DNA of 64,000 nt from Sphingobacterium prati (GTDB lineage: Bacteria > Bacteroidota > Bacteroidia > Sphingobacteriales > Sphingobacteriaceae): NCBI RefSeq assembly GCF_013167215.1, contig NZ_JABJWY010000038.1:212765-276764 (forward strand), read 5' to 3'. Within the stretch, counting starts at the first letter, position 1, and each line of letters opens with the position of its first letter. Of the stretch, positions 10,134-19,691 are shown piece after piece. The notes below the pieces were generated by a model. That model did not search any database and had not been told where the DNA came from. It saw only the letters and a list, made by a program, of their open reading frames with translations. The position numbers were made by a program, and so were the translations under genes.

Positions 10134-10377
10134 CAAAGTGGGATACCGGATGAAAGTGTAATATTTTGTTTTTTTTAAAATAGTTTCCATCGCGTATTTT
10201 ATACTATTTTTATGCGTTCAATCGTTTCTTATAGTTAGATAAGAGGTATCTTCACGGGCCAATAATTGAGCACATAGTCATTTCAGATATATGAAAGCTC
10301 ATTCTGCAAAAAAATAATGAAATAAAGAGGATTTAAAGAAATTTAGCCCATTTTCTTTGATGTAATAGAGTTGAATA

Positions 10378-11574
10378 ATGACAAATGATGAATTACGATC
10401 GCTTGCCGTGTGCTCGGGTAAGGGAGATATCAAGGGGATGGAGCAGATCCTTGAACATGTAACACGGAAAGTTGAATTCCAGGATTATGCACTAAACAGT
10501 GCAGTTGGACAATTGATTCGACAGCAGCATTATAGCATTTTATCAAAATTTGTTGAATATGGTTTCATTTCAACAGATCTATATGACTATGATCGCTTCG
10601 ATACAACAATTATCAATATCTTAATAAAGCCCCCAATTGTGGCTCCGGACCATCTCGAAAGTTATTTAAAATGGTTTGAAAGTTATTTAGAGCAGGTAGA
10701 TGATGTAAATGAAGAGGTCGCAGGGACAACTTTGCTTGAATATGCACTAAGAGAAAATACAGCGATTTCCCTTCTAAAAACTATAGTCGCTGCAGGCGCT
10801 GATATTCATAAAATAGATCAGTATGGGCAGACATTATTGTTTAAAATATGTACCCTGCGGATGCAACCTACCGACCGTATTTTAGACATTGTGGAGTGGT
10901 TATTATCGGAAGGGATTGATCCAAATACAGCAAATGTAGAACAAAAAACAGCTTTACACATGGCTGTAGACAGCGTAAAGCCTGAGGTTGTAATAAGCTT
11001 ATTGAGTGCTGGCGGAGATCCCAATCAGAAAGATTGGCATGGCGAAACTCCATTTTATTATGCTGCTGTAAGGCATTCCAATGCCAACTTATTGGAACAA
11101 CTCCTGAATTATGGGGCACCAGATTTCCATAGTACCACTAAACAAGGGGAGAATCTGCTTAATGCTTTCCTGCGCACAATGCATACGGACAGTGACCAAA
11201 ATTTAAAAATTCTTTCCATGCTGTTGGAGCATGGTGCAGATTTTACCGAACCTTCACTCTGGTATCAGAAAGAGAAGACCGGAGTCGACTGGTTGATAGA
11301 GAAGTCCGCTACCGTGTTGCAAGATGTAATATCAAAAGGATATCTGGATGTAAACTATATTGATAATGAAGGGAACACACTCCTACATAAGGTCTGTCAA
11401 GAACAAATCAATTATGATGAAAACAAAGCACGGGATCTATACAAGAAAGTGAAGTTTTTAGTGGCCGAGGGAATTGATCCACAAGTGGAAAATGGAAACG
11501 ATAAGAAAGCGGTTGATTATGCCATGGAGGACAATCTCAAGGTAAAGACCGTGGAGTGGTTATTAAAACAATAA
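10378..11574 (+). CDS. Ankyrin-repeat protein (first of tandem pair)
   Basis: A 398-residue protein made largely of ankyrin repeats, which usually mediate protein-protein contacts. Repeat cores such as GTTLLEYALRENTAISLLKTI, GQTLLFKICTL, KTALHMAVDSVKPEVVISLL, GETPFYYAAVRHSNANLLEQL and GNTLLHKVCQEQ are visible from about residue 115 onward. The N-terminal 100 residues are more divergent. No signal peptide or membrane segment is seen, so it is probably cytoplasmic. The second ankyrin gene starts 15 nt after its stop. The 244-nt upstream gap holds a bulged inverted repeat (TGAGC 10267-10271 / GCTCA 10297-10301 with inner TTTCA/TGAAA) and an imperfect -7 box, TTtcTTTG at 10352. Target unknown. 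Confidence 0.85.
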   Translation: MTNDELRSLAVCSGKGDIKGMEQILEHVTRKVEFQDYALNSAVGQLIRQQHYSILSKFVEYGFISTDLYDYDRFDTTIINILIKPPIVAPDHLESYLKWFESYLEQVDDVNEEVAGTTLLEYALRENTAISLLKTIVAAGADIHKIDQYGQTLLFKICTLRMQPTDRILDIVEWLLSEGIDPNTANVEQKTALHMAVDSVKPEVVISLLSAGGDPNQKDWHGETPFYYAAVRHSNANLLEQLLNYGAPDFHSTTKQGENLLNAFLRTMHTDSDQNLKILSMLLEHGADFTEPSLWYQKEKTGVDWLIEKSATVLQDVISKGYLDVNYIDNEGNTLLHKVCQEQINYDENKARDLYKKVKFLVAEGIDPQVENGNDKKAVDYAMEDNLKVKTVEWLLKQ

Positions 11575-11589
11575 ATCAAAAGAAAATTC

Positions 11590-12933
11590 ATGTCTCAATC
11601 ATTTATAGTTGCATGCGAAGGGGGAAAACGCAAGATTGCTGAAATCTTATTGGAAAAAAACCAAGTCGATGTCTCGTATACGGATGAATTAGGTCGAACA
11701 GCATTACATTATGCAGCCCATCGAGGGTACCAAGATCTGGTTAAAAAATTAGTTGAAGCGGGAGCTACGCTAGATTATGAAGATCACCGGGGAGAAACAC
11801 CCTTGTATTTTGCATTATTACAAAAACAAAAGCAGGCTGCGGTGTATTTATTGGATAAAGGTGCAAACGCCCATATCAATGATTTCGCAGGAAATAGTTT
11901 GCTTCATATCGTAGCTAGAACCGGACAGCAGGATATGGCTGAGAAACTGATCGCTGCAGGATTGGATGTAAATGCATTGAACAATGATGCAGAGTCGCCT
12001 TTGTTGTTGGCTGTGCAGGCAAAATATCCCCCTGTCGTTCAATTGCTGGTGTCACAAGGAGCCAATTTGGACATCACCGATAAAGCAGGTAATACGGCGC
12101 TCAACATTGCAGTAGCATTAGGGTCGGTGCCCATTGTAAATATGTTGTTGGATAATGGTGCTGCAGTCAATACGTTGAACGATCTAAGCGAAGGCCCCCT
12201 GCTATTAGCTGTGAAAATGGGGAATCGTGTGCTTGCACAGAGATTACTAGAGCATGGCAGTGATATTTCTGCCGAATCTGCCGAAGGGATTTCTCCAGTT
12301 TGGTACGTGTGTAACAGTAATCAAAAGGAACTGTTAACCTTGTTCCTGGAGCGGGGGCTCTCAGTGGATTATGCTCGCCCTGTAGATTCATTTGATGGGA
12401 AAGATGGAGAATATTTGGAGAAGCTTATTGCAAAAACAGGAAGACGTACTTTTATTTTGGGGTATGAATCACATTACGCGGGAGAAACATTACTACATAC
12501 TGCTACGAAAATGGGTTATCTATCTTTTGTAAAACAGCTGTTGGATAGTGGTGCGACTATAGACAAACAGGATGCCTCTGGTAATACAGCTTTGCACTAT
12601 GCTGCAGCATATGGGAAAAAAGATGTATTGCGTTATTTGCTTTCAAACGGTGCGCTGACTGAAATTTCTAATGTTCTTGAGCAAAAGCCAATAGATTATT
12701 CCAATATGCAGGGATTTAATGAGATAACAAGATTATTGATAGACTTCGGCGCGAAAACAAACGCAGTGGATGGTGGCCCCATCAGTGCAGGAGCCAGAAT
12801 AGCTGAACCAGCTTCGCCGATGGATATGGGACTTAAAAAGCAAGCTTTGTTTGATTTAAAGGATCTGCTGGATGCCGGAATTATCAATCAAGAAGAATTT
12901 GACCAGGAAAAAGCGAAAATATTGAAGGCCTGA
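11590..12933 (+). CDS. Ankyrin-repeat protein with C-terminal SHOCT-like domain
   Basis: A 447-residue protein with a near-continuous array of roughly ten ankyrin repeats (for example GRTALHYAAHRGYQDLVKKL, GNSLLHIVARTGQQDMAEKL, GNTALHYAAAYGKKDVLRYL) covering about residues 1-390. The last 35 residues (KKQALFDLKDLLDAGIINQE and onward, with EEFDQEKAKILK) match the short C-terminal SHOCT domain pattern, a small helical segment found at the end of many unrelated bacterial proteins. No signal peptide. Very likely co-transcribed with the preceding ankyrin gene. Function unknown; a scaffold or inhibitor role is only a guess. Confidence 0.87.
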   Translation: MSQSFIVACEGGKRKIAEILLEKNQVDVSYTDELGRTALHYAAHRGYQDLVKKLVEAGATLDYEDHRGETPLYFALLQKQKQAAVYLLDKGANAHINDFAGNSLLHIVARTGQQDMAEKLIAAGLDVNALNNDAESPLLLAVQAKYPPVVQLLVSQGANLDITDKAGNTALNIAVALGSVPIVNMLLDNGAAVNTLNDLSEGPLLLAVKMGNRVLAQRLLEHGSDISAESAEGISPVWYVCNSNQKELLTLFLERGLSVDYARPVDSFDGKDGEYLEKLIAKTGRRTFILGYESHYAGETLLHTATKMGYLSFVKQLLDSGATIDKQDASGNTALHYAAAYGKKDVLRYLLSNGALTEISNVLEQKPIDYSNMQGFNEITRLLIDFGAKTNAVDGGPISAGARIAEPASPMDMGLKKQALFDLKDLLDAGIINQEEFDQEKAKILKA

Positions 12934-12964
12934 TCATCATCGCTATTATTGCGTGTACATAGAA

Positions 12965-13004
12965 ACAAAAAATCCTGCAATTTTGATTTGCAGGATTTTT
13001 TGTT
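12965..13004. terminator. Bidirectional terminator between ankyrin gene and tRNA-Glu
   Basis: A 10-bp inverted repeat (AATCCTGCAA at 12971-12980 pairing with the matching arm up to about 12997), with A-tract on the left and T-tract on the right. It can stop both the rightward ankyrin transcript and the leftward tRNA-Glu transcript. Confidence 0.85.
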
Positions 13005-13007
13005 TTT

Positions 13008-13082
13008 TGGTAGCCCGTAGGGGAATCGAACCCCTGTTTCAAGAATGAAAATCTTGCGTCCTAACCCCTAGACGAACGGGCC
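13008..13082 (-). tRNA. tRNA-Glu (anticodon TTC)
   Basis: Read on the minus strand, the cloverleaf is complete. The acceptor stem GGCCCGT pairs with ACGGGCT. The D arm is GTC...GAC. The anticodon stem CAAGA/TCTTG carries the loop TTTTCAT (anticodon TTC). The T arm is AGGGG-TTCGATT-CCCCT-like. The 3' CCA is encoded (13008-13010); the mature body without CCA is 13011-13082, 72 nt. Confidence 0.97.
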
Positions 13083-13192
13083 ATTTTCTTTGTGATGCTG
13101 CAAATATAGAAGCTTTTTCAATAAGCACAAAAAAAAAGTGCGCTTCTATTGCTAATTCGCTGAAATTGAGAAAAATTATTTTTTTGACGACA

Positions 13193-13834
13193 CTATCCAA
13201 CAGCATATGCAAGCATATATTCATTGAATTTTTCATAGTGCACCTCATAAATTTGCTTGTGCTGGCTACTGTCAAGCTCGAGTTTTAACACACCTTGTTT
13301 TTGATATTCGAATGGTTGTATCGTCATGTTGTTTAAGAAAGAGACGCCCGCATTCCCCTGAAGTTTATAGATGGCTTCTTTGGCACACCAACAGGCATAT
13401 AGTTGTTCGTATCGCGTTGCACCTTTTGTGATAAAAGCGAGTTCATCAGGCTTGAGAAACTTATGCTGGATCCGCTCTACCTTCGTCTTGATAATTTCCA
13501 TGTCGATCCCAACCTCTCCCTTTGTACTTATCATTGCGGCGGCATAGTCAAAGGAGTGTGAAAGTGATATCTTCTGTGGAAAATTGGCTAAATAAGGTTT
13601 ACCGTTCGCATCGGAAGGACAGTCTATATAACGCGAAGTATTCAGAAGGGTTCGCAGTAAGACACGCGTAGCAAGCCAATGTAACCGTCGTTTACCTTTA
13701 TTAAAAGAGCCTAATTTGGCTTTCTCACGTTCATCCAGCTGAAGTTTGGACAATAAATCATCATCCGATTCTTCAATCCTCCAAATAGCAAATTTGGTTT
13801 GGTTATCGATCTCACGTAAATACACTAGACTCAT
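13193..13834 (-). CDS. 4'-phosphopantetheinyl transferase superfamily protein
   Basis: A 213-residue Sfp/AcpT-type enzyme that would move the phosphopantetheine arm of CoA onto a carrier-protein serine. The magnesium-binding motif GEVGIDMEI (about residues 109-117) and the signature WCAKEAIYKLQG (about 148-159, WxxKEAxxK) are both present. The ATG at 13834 is chosen; the in-frame TTG just upstream belongs to the -7 promoter box. No polyketide, peptide synthetase or carrier-protein gene is nearby, so its substrate cannot be read from context. It could serve the fatty-acid ACP. Confidence 0.9.
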   Translation of the reverse strand: MSLVYLREIDNQTKFAIWRIEESDDDLLSKLQLDEREKAKLGSFNKGKRRLHWLATRVLLRTLLNTSRYIDCPSDANGKPYLANFPQKISLSHSFDYAAAMISTKGEVGIDMEIIKTKVERIQHKFLKPDELAFITKGATRYEQLYACWCAKEAIYKLQGNAGVSFLNNMTIQPFEYQKQGVLKLELDSSQHKQIYEVHYEKFNEYMLAYAVG

Positions 13835-13837
13835 ACC

Positions 13838-13845
13838 CAAATTTA
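13838..13845 (-). promoter_or_regulatory. -7 promoter box (TAaaTTTG) of the PPTase gene
   Basis: On the minus strand, TAAATTTG matches the Bacteroidota -7 consensus TAnnTTTG exactly and ends only 3 nt before the ATG, implying a leaderless or nearly leaderless mRNA. A clear -33 box is not obvious. Confidence 0.5.
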
Positions 13846-14002
13846 AAAAACAAATCGCATATTACAGCACAATCAAGTATTGGCGTTTTGAAAAATTGTA
13901 GTGTTTGGACGGATGGAGCTGCTCTCAACTTTAAAAGAGCGAATTGACAATAAAAAACAGCACTTTAAATAAAAAATAACATAAAAATTTGTGTGAGAAC
14001 CG

Positions 14003-14010
14003 TATTTTTG
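14003..14010 (+). promoter_or_regulatory. -7 promoter box (TAttTTTG) of dcd
   Basis: TATTTTTG matches TAnnTTTG and lies 43 nt before the dcd ATG. TTTG at 13988-13991 is a possible but closely spaced -33 element. Confidence 0.5.
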
Positions 14011-14053
14011 AATTTATATAGCATGGCCTGATGCTCTTGCTATTTTGATACAC

Positions 14054-14590
14054 ATGATTTTATCGGATAAAAGAATTCTTGAAGAGATTGAAAATGGCAG
14101 TATTGTCATTCAACCGTTTGACCGTAAGTGTTTAGGAACAAATTCCTATGATGTGCATTTGGGGAAATATTTGGCAACCTATGTAGACCGTGTACTGGAT
14201 GCCAAAAAACATAATGAAATTGATCATTTTGAAATTCCAGAGGAAGGGTTTGTATTAGAACCTAATACCCTTTATTTAGGCGTCACTCAGGAATATACAG
14301 AAACGCACAAGCATGTTCCTTTCTTGGAAGGGAAATCTAGTACTGGCCGTTTGGGGATTGATATCCATGCTACGGCTGGTAAAGGCGATGTGGGATTTTG
14401 TAATACGTGGACATTGGAGATATCTGTCGCACAGCCAGTCAGAATATATGCCGGAATGCCAATTGGCCAGTTGATTTATTTTGCTGTGGAAGGAGAGATT
14501 GAAACCTTCTACAATACAAAAGGTAATGCAAAATATAATGGCAAGACCGTTCGTCCGGTCGAATCCATGATGTGGAAAAATAGTTTCTAA
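14054..14590 (+). CDS. dcd: dCTP deaminase
   Basis: A 178-residue enzyme that deaminates dCTP to dUTP for thymidylate synthesis. The family blocks are clear: MILSDKRILEEI at the N-terminus, PFDRKCLGTNSYDVHLG, the substrate-loop EGKSSTGRLGIDIHATAG, and NTWTLEI containing the catalytic glutamate. The ATG at 14054 starts the conserved sequence; an in-frame TTG three codons upstream is less likely. The downstream metallo-hydrolase gene begins immediately after the TAA stop. Ung, which removes uracil from DNA, is encoded elsewhere in this window (53.5 kb). Confidence 0.94.
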   Translation: MILSDKRILEEIENGSIVIQPFDRKCLGTNSYDVHLGKYLATYVDRVLDAKKHNEIDHFEIPEEGFVLEPNTLYLGVTQEYTETHKHVPFLEGKSSTGRLGIDIHATAGKGDVGFCNTWTLEISVAQPVRIYAGMPIGQLIYFAVEGEIETFYNTKGNAKYNGKTVRPVESMMWKNSF

Positions 14591-15700
14591 ATGAGGAATG
14601 TGGGATGGATTATTTTAGGGATGCTATTGATTGTTTTCGTCAGTGGGTTGCTCTATTATTTTGTCCACCCGATGTTTGGCGGAAGCATGAAAGGTGATCG
14701 GCTAGCGCGGATGAGACAGTCGCCCAACTTCAGAAATGGGGTGTTTCATAATCTTGAAGTGACTCCCGCCCTAAAGAATGATGTAAATATCGTCTCCTTA
14801 ATGTGGGGTTTCCTGTTCAATAAAAAACCTGGACTGAAGCCTTTGCATGTGCTGCCAGCGATGAAATGCGATTTGAAGAATCTGCCGGAGCGAGATCTTT
14901 TAATTTGGTTTGGTCACTCTTCCTATCTGATGAAGATTGACGGAAAACTGCTGCTCGTAGATCCTGTGTTCAGTCAAAATGCTTCACCTGTACCAGGGAG
15001 TAACAGAGCTTTTAAAATTGCAGTGGATTATACTGCAGCAGACTTTCCTAAAATAGATTACCTTTTTATTTCGCACGACCATTATGACCATCTCGATTAT
15101 GAGACGGTAGCCAAACTGCGTGAGAAAGTCGTTCAGGTTATTTGTGGTTTAGGTGTAGGGGCACATTTTGAATCCTGGGGGTATAAACCTGAGCAAATTA
15201 TAGAGGGCGATTGGTATGATCAAGTGAACCTTGATCCCAATTTTCAGATAACTTTTACCCCTGCAAGACATTTCTCCGGGCGCAGATTTACAAGGAATAA
15301 TACCCTCTGGACTTCCTTTGTACTGAAAACGCCAAAATACAATTTGTTTTTGGGCGGTGATAGTGGTTATGGGAAACACTTCAAGGCCATAGGCGAGCGA
15401 TTCGGTCCGTTTGATCTGGCGATATTAGAAAATGGACAGTATAATGATGCCTGGCATTATATCCATTCGTTGCCCGAAGAATGGGGCGTCGAAACGAAAG
15501 ATCTGCAAGCTAAAGCCACCTTGCCCGTCCACTCTTCGAAATTTGCTTTGGCCATGCACGGATGGAGGGAGCCCATGGAAAAGTTTTATGAGATCGCCCA
15601 AAAAGAGCGGAACAAACTGATTACCCCCAAAATAGGTGAACTGGTGCATCTGGACAAATTAGACAGCGTATATGCTCCTTGGTGGCGGGATGTAAATTAA
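14591..15700 (+). CDS. Metallo-beta-lactamase-fold hydrolase, NAPE-PLD/UlaG-like
   Basis: A 369-residue protein with an N-terminal membrane helix (about residues 4-26) followed by an MBL-fold domain. Zinc-binding signatures are visible: WFGHSSYLMK (about 108-117), SHDHYDHLD (HxHxDH, about 160-168), GGDSGYG (about 255-261) and LPVHSSKFALAMHGW near the C-terminus. The pattern resembles the N-acyl-phosphatidylethanolamine phospholipase D-like and lactonase UlaG-like branches, so a lipid-related substrate is possible but unproven. Its ATG directly follows the dcd stop, so it is probably translated from the same mRNA. Confidence 0.85.
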   Translation: MRNVGWIILGMLLIVFVSGLLYYFVHPMFGGSMKGDRLARMRQSPNFRNGVFHNLEVTPALKNDVNIVSLMWGFLFNKKPGLKPLHVLPAMKCDLKNLPERDLLIWFGHSSYLMKIDGKLLLVDPVFSQNASPVPGSNRAFKIAVDYTAADFPKIDYLFISHDHYDHLDYETVAKLREKVVQVICGLGVGAHFESWGYKPEQIIEGDWYDQVNLDPNFQITFTPARHFSGRRFTRNNTLWTSFVLKTPKYNLFLGGDSGYGKHFKAIGERFGPFDLAILENGQYNDAWHYIHSLPEEWGVETKDLQAKATLPVHSSKFALAMHGWREPMEKFYEIAQKERNKLITPKIGELVHLDKLDSVYAPWWRDVN

Positions 15701-15701
15701 A

Positions 15702-16940
15702 TTATTGCTTATTCTTTTCAGCAATCCACAGCGACATATATTTTGTGCTTTGTAATGTATGATGCAACAGGATCTGGCTAATAAAATTCTGTTGCCGATG
15801 TTTGTCCAATTGCACTTTAAGTAGGGACAAATTGGTCATAAAGTCCGCTTGATACTTTCGTTTTTCATAGCGTTCATTGATGATACGAATACCATTGGCT
15901 TGAGCTGTTTTCCATGCGGTTTTATCGTTATAAAGTTCAGTGGTTTTTTGGCAGAATACTTCAGCGGTATCTGCGATAAAACCATTCCAAGATAAATTGC
16001 CTTTCATCGCTTCGGCACCAATGGAAGTGGTGACAGAAGGAGTGCCTGTATGCATGGCATCAATAAATTTACCTTTTACTCCGGCTCCAAATTGGATCGG
16101 CGCAACCAATAACCTGTAGTTGGACATGGTGTTCTTCGCGGAATCTGCTCTTCCCTTGATATGAAAATTTTCTCTGGGATTATGCAGTTGAAGGACTTTC
16201 TGCGTTGGATACGCACCATAGATGTGTAATTCTACTTTCGGGAGCATTTTACGAAGAACCGGCCAGATCGTTGTCTTTAGGTATTGCACGGTGTGCCAGT
16301 TGGGCTCATGGATAAAGTTGCCAATAAATAGCAGATCTTTCCGCTCTTCAAAAGATTTCCATGTATTCATATCCTCAACCGTAATCTCATTTTCGAGAAA
16401 AGGGAGATAATATAGAATATCTGGTGAAATGCGAAATATTTCTGTTAAAATTTTCATTTCGGATTCCGAAATGATTAACGACAGATCGCAACGCAATATC
16501 GAGGCAATCTCTCTTTTTGCTGTTTCCGTAAACAGCTCCTGAAAGGAAAAATTGTCGTTGTTTTTGATACAGGCCTGCCGTGCTTGCCTTAGCAAATGGA
16601 GATCTTCGGTGTCGAGTACCCGAAGTGCACTAGGACATTGCTGAGCTACCCTCCAACCATATTGCTCCTCGATCATAAACCGGTCGAATACAACAATATC
16701 GGGTTGTAGCTGGGTGATAAAATCATCAAAACTCTCACTGTTCAATACAATAGGCTGTTCGACAATACCCAGTGATTTCAATGGTGCGCTATAAGGAGAT
16801 TTGGCTGCTGCAGAAGCAAAAGTGATTTGATAAGAACGATCCAGGAATGTCTCGATCAATTGCATCATTCTAAAACCGGCGGCTGACGATGTTGGCTCGG
16901 GCCAAACTAGTCCGATGAACAATACCCTTTTCTCTTTCAT
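15702..16940 (-). CDS. Glycosyltransferase, GT4-like
   Basis: A 412-residue soluble protein with a two-domain GT-B look. The N-terminal RVLFIGLVWPEPTSSAAGFR resembles a Rossmann donor/acceptor domain start, and the C-terminal domain has the group-1 signature VKGKFIDAMHTGTPSVTTS (about residues 285-303), where nucleotide sugar normally binds. There is no signal peptide or TM helix. It ends convergently 1 nt from the preceding gene's stop and is divergent from the MprF-like gene 121 nt away. Sugar donor and acceptor cannot be assigned. Confidence 0.82.
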   Translation of the reverse strand: MKEKRVLFIGLVWPEPTSSAAGFRMMQLIETFLDRSYQITFASAAAKSPYSAPLKSLGIVEQPIVLNSESFDDFITQLQPDIVVFDRFMIEEQYGWRVAQQCPSALRVLDTEDLHLLRQARQACIKNNDNFSFQELFTETAKREIASILRCDLSLIISESEMKILTEIFRISPDILYYLPFLENEITVEDMNTWKSFEERKDLLFIGNFIHEPNWHTVQYLKTTIWPVLRKMLPKVELHIYGAYPTQKVLQLHNPRENFHIKGRADSAKNTMSNYRLLVAPIQFGAGVKGKFIDAMHTGTPSVTTSIGAEAMKGNLSWNGFIADTAEVFCQKTTELYNDKTAWKTAQANGIRIINERYEKRKYQADFMTNLSLLKVQLDKHRQQNFISQILLHHTLQSTKYMSLWIAEKNKQ

Positions 16941-17061
16941 GGGTGAAAATTACTGATTAATGTCAAAAGAATTGACGAAAACTTAACAATTTGTCATTTT
17001 GAAACGATTAGCTTTATTTCGTGTTTATATACGGTATGGTTATTAGACAATAAACGATAAT

Positions 17062-19656
17062 ATGGGCAAGACTATTGTTCAACGCATTCGACATTTCTCA
17101 CCCAAAACTTATTGGAAGGAGCTAATAGCTGTTTTGGTTATTTTACTTGCCTTCGTCTTCTTCAGAAACGAAAGAAAAGAGCTAGCGGCCATTATTCCTC
17201 AACTGAGAACGGCGGATCTAACTTGGGTTTCGGTCGGTATTGGTATCACTCTGCTCTATGTGTTACTGCAAGGCCTGATGTATGTGCAGAGTTTTAAAGC
17301 GATTGGTCTTTCGATCAGCTTGAAAATTGCCATAGACCTATTCTTAAAAAGAAATTTACTGAGTGTATTCCTTCCTGCAGGGGGCATTAGCTCCCTGGCT
17401 TATACAACTACCCAATTACGAAAAAGGAATTTAAATACGACACAGATTCATCAAGCTGGCGCTTTATATGGTTACGTCGGGTTGTTGACTGTCTTTATGA
17501 TTGGAGTCCCTGTGATATTATATACAATTTGGGACAACAAAAATTTTGGTAACGCCTGGATTTCGCTATTGATTTTGGGATTGCTTTTAACCCTTATATT
17601 CTGGTTTGTATGGTCCTTTCGTACGCATAAGGGGATCTATCGTTGGATGGAATTAAAATTTCCAGCAGTTGCTTCCAATATCGACGAAATATTTTCTGGG
17701 GAAGTCAAAATGAAATACCTCCTAGGGACAGTAATGGCTTCAATGGTCGTTGAGGGCTGCGGGATAGCACATGCTTTCGTTAGCATGTATGCGCTGGGCT
17801 TGGATCATTCATTTGAGGCGGCAGCCATCGCTTATACAGTTTCGGTAGTTCTAATGATTGTATCGCCCTTTTTGAGAGGATTGGGTGCCGTCGAATTAAC
17901 CATGCTTTATATTTTCAAGGCATATGGGTACGGGCAGGCAGCAGGATTAGGGATAACCATCCTATATCGTGTATTTGAATTCTGGTTACCTTTATTCTTG
18001 GGATTGATCGCTTTTGCCTGGCGTGGCAGACAGCTTTTGGCGCGTGTAGGACCAGCCTTGCTGATCTTCTTTTTGGGTTTGGTCAACATTGTTTCAGTAC
18101 TGACACCACCATTGGCAGATCGCATGAAGCTAGACCGGTTTTACCTACCACTGGAAGCTATCCATGCATCTAAGTTTATGGTATTTGTTCTGGGAATAGG
18201 TTTGTTGGTTACCTCGGCTTATCTCATTAAAGGTTTTCGTGTCGCATTCTGGATAGCTGTGGTATTCAGTGCTTTATCTTTGTTTGGACATGTGTTTAAA
18301 GCATTGGACTATGAAGAAGCATCGGTAGCCTTATTGACCCTTATCTTCTTGGGAATCAGTTACAAGCAGTATCGGATTAAAAGTAATATCCGCTGGATAA
18401 GGATTGGCTTCATAACCTTTGCCGTAGCATTAGGCGGGGTCTGTTTATTTGATGTAGTAAGCTTTTACTTGATTGATAAACAGCATTTTGGCGTTGAATT
18501 TACTTGGCGGCAGTCTCTTTACCATACTGCAAAAAGTTTTTTGTTGTTCGCTGATAATGATCTGATGCCCCAAACAAATTTTGGGCAGGAATTCTTGCGT
18601 ATCACACAAGTCTTAGGGATTTTTTGCTGGTTTCTCTTGATCTACGCCCTCGCACGTCCACGTTTGATTCCGGATGAGGATTCTAGTAAATCTAAACTCG
18701 AACGGGCGAAACTATTGTTGAATGAATTTGGGCAATCGCCCATGGATTTTTTCAAACTCGGGAAAGACAAATATCTTTTTTTCTCCGAGATTTCAGAGGG
18801 CTTTACAGCTTATAGACTTGCCAATGAGTTTGCGATCGTATTGGATGAGCCGGTATGCGAACAGGGAGATAAAGAGGAGCTAGTTGAAGAATTCGATCGT
18901 TATTGTTATTCAAATGGGTTAAAAGCTATTTATTATCGGGTTGATGAAAATAGCCTAGTTCATTTTTCATCCCTTCGGAAGCAGAAGATAGCGATTGGAC
19001 AGGAAGCGATTTTGGAATTGGAAACATTTAGCTTGGAAGGAAAAGAGCGTAAATCATTACGTAATGGACTGAATGCAATCCAGAAAAAAGGATTTACAAC
19101 TGCAGTGTTAAAGGCGCCACAGTCACTGGTAATCCTGGATGAACTCAAGGTCATTTCTGACGAATGGTTAAAGGAATTCGATAGGAAGGAAATGGTCTTT
19201 TCACAAGGTATGTTTATTGCCGACGAGCTTATTGAACAGGATATCATTGTCCTTAAAAATGAAAGCGGCAAAATCGTTGCTTTCTTGAATATTATTCCTG
19301 ATTATGCCAAAGATGAGTGTACTTATGATATGATTCGGAAGTCGATAGCGGCGCCAGGTGGAAGTATGGATGCGCTAATCATTGAATTGATCCGATATGC
19401 AAAAGGGCAAAAATATAGCTACCTGAACTTGGGGATGGTTCCGTTGGCGGGGCTGGAAGCAACAGCGAGTCCTGCAGAAAAGATTATGAAATTTGCATCA
19501 ACGCGACTCGGAAATTTTAAACACTACCACAGTTTACGTGATTTTAAAGAGAAGTATGCGACTTTTTGGGAAAACAAATACCTTATCTTTGATAACGATT
19601 TTGATCTGATACCGCTTCCGGTTGCATTAGTTAAAGTGATGAAACCGAATGATTGA
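17062..19656 (+). CDS. MprF-like phosphatidylglycerol lysyltransferase/flippase
   Basis: An 864-residue protein with MprF architecture. The N-terminal half has about 12-14 hydrophobic helices (residues about 20-540), including the LPG_synthase_TM flippase-type region with FLPAGGISSLAYTTTQLRKR and SPFLRGLGAVELTM. The C-terminal cytosolic DUF2156 domain (about 555-860) contains FFSEISEGFTAYRL and GGSMDALIIELI. In characterised members this enzyme transfers an amino acid, usually lysine, from tRNA to phosphatidylglycerol and flips the product, making the membrane less anionic. The amino acid used here is unknown. A VirJ/AcvB-like esterase follows 35 nt later and may act on the same lipid. Confidence 0.87.
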   Translation: MGKTIVQRIRHFSPKTYWKELIAVLVILLAFVFFRNERKELAAIIPQLRTADLTWVSVGIGITLLYVLLQGLMYVQSFKAIGLSISLKIAIDLFLKRNLLSVFLPAGGISSLAYTTTQLRKRNLNTTQIHQAGALYGYVGLLTVFMIGVPVILYTIWDNKNFGNAWISLLILGLLLTLIFWFVWSFRTHKGIYRWMELKFPAVASNIDEIFSGEVKMKYLLGTVMASMVVEGCGIAHAFVSMYALGLDHSFEAAAIAYTVSVVLMIVSPFLRGLGAVELTMLYIFKAYGYGQAAGLGITILYRVFEFWLPLFLGLIAFAWRGRQLLARVGPALLIFFLGLVNIVSVLTPPLADRMKLDRFYLPLEAIHASKFMVFVLGIGLLVTSAYLIKGFRVAFWIAVVFSALSLFGHVFKALDYEEASVALLTLIFLGISYKQYRIKSNIRWIRIGFITFAVALGGVCLFDVVSFYLIDKQHFGVEFTWRQSLYHTAKSFLLFADNDLMPQTNFGQEFLRITQVLGIFCWFLLIYALARPRLIPDEDSSKSKLERAKLLLNEFGQSPMDFFKLGKDKYLFFSEISEGFTAYRLANEFAIVLDEPVCEQGDKEELVEEFDRYCYSNGLKAIYYRVDENSLVHFSSLRKQKIAIGQEAILELETFSLEGKERKSLRNGLNAIQKKGFTTAVLKAPQSLVILDELKVISDEWLKEFDRKEMVFSQGMFIADELIEQDIIVLKNESGKIVAFLNIIPDYAKDECTYDMIRKSIAAPGGSMDALIIELIRYAKGQKYSYLNLGMVPLAGLEATASPAEKIMKFASTRLGNFKHYHSLRDFKEKYATFWENKYLIFDNDFDLIPLPVALVKVMKPND

Positions 19657-19691
19657 TATCAGTTCAATCCAGTAAGCAAAAAACGATTTCT

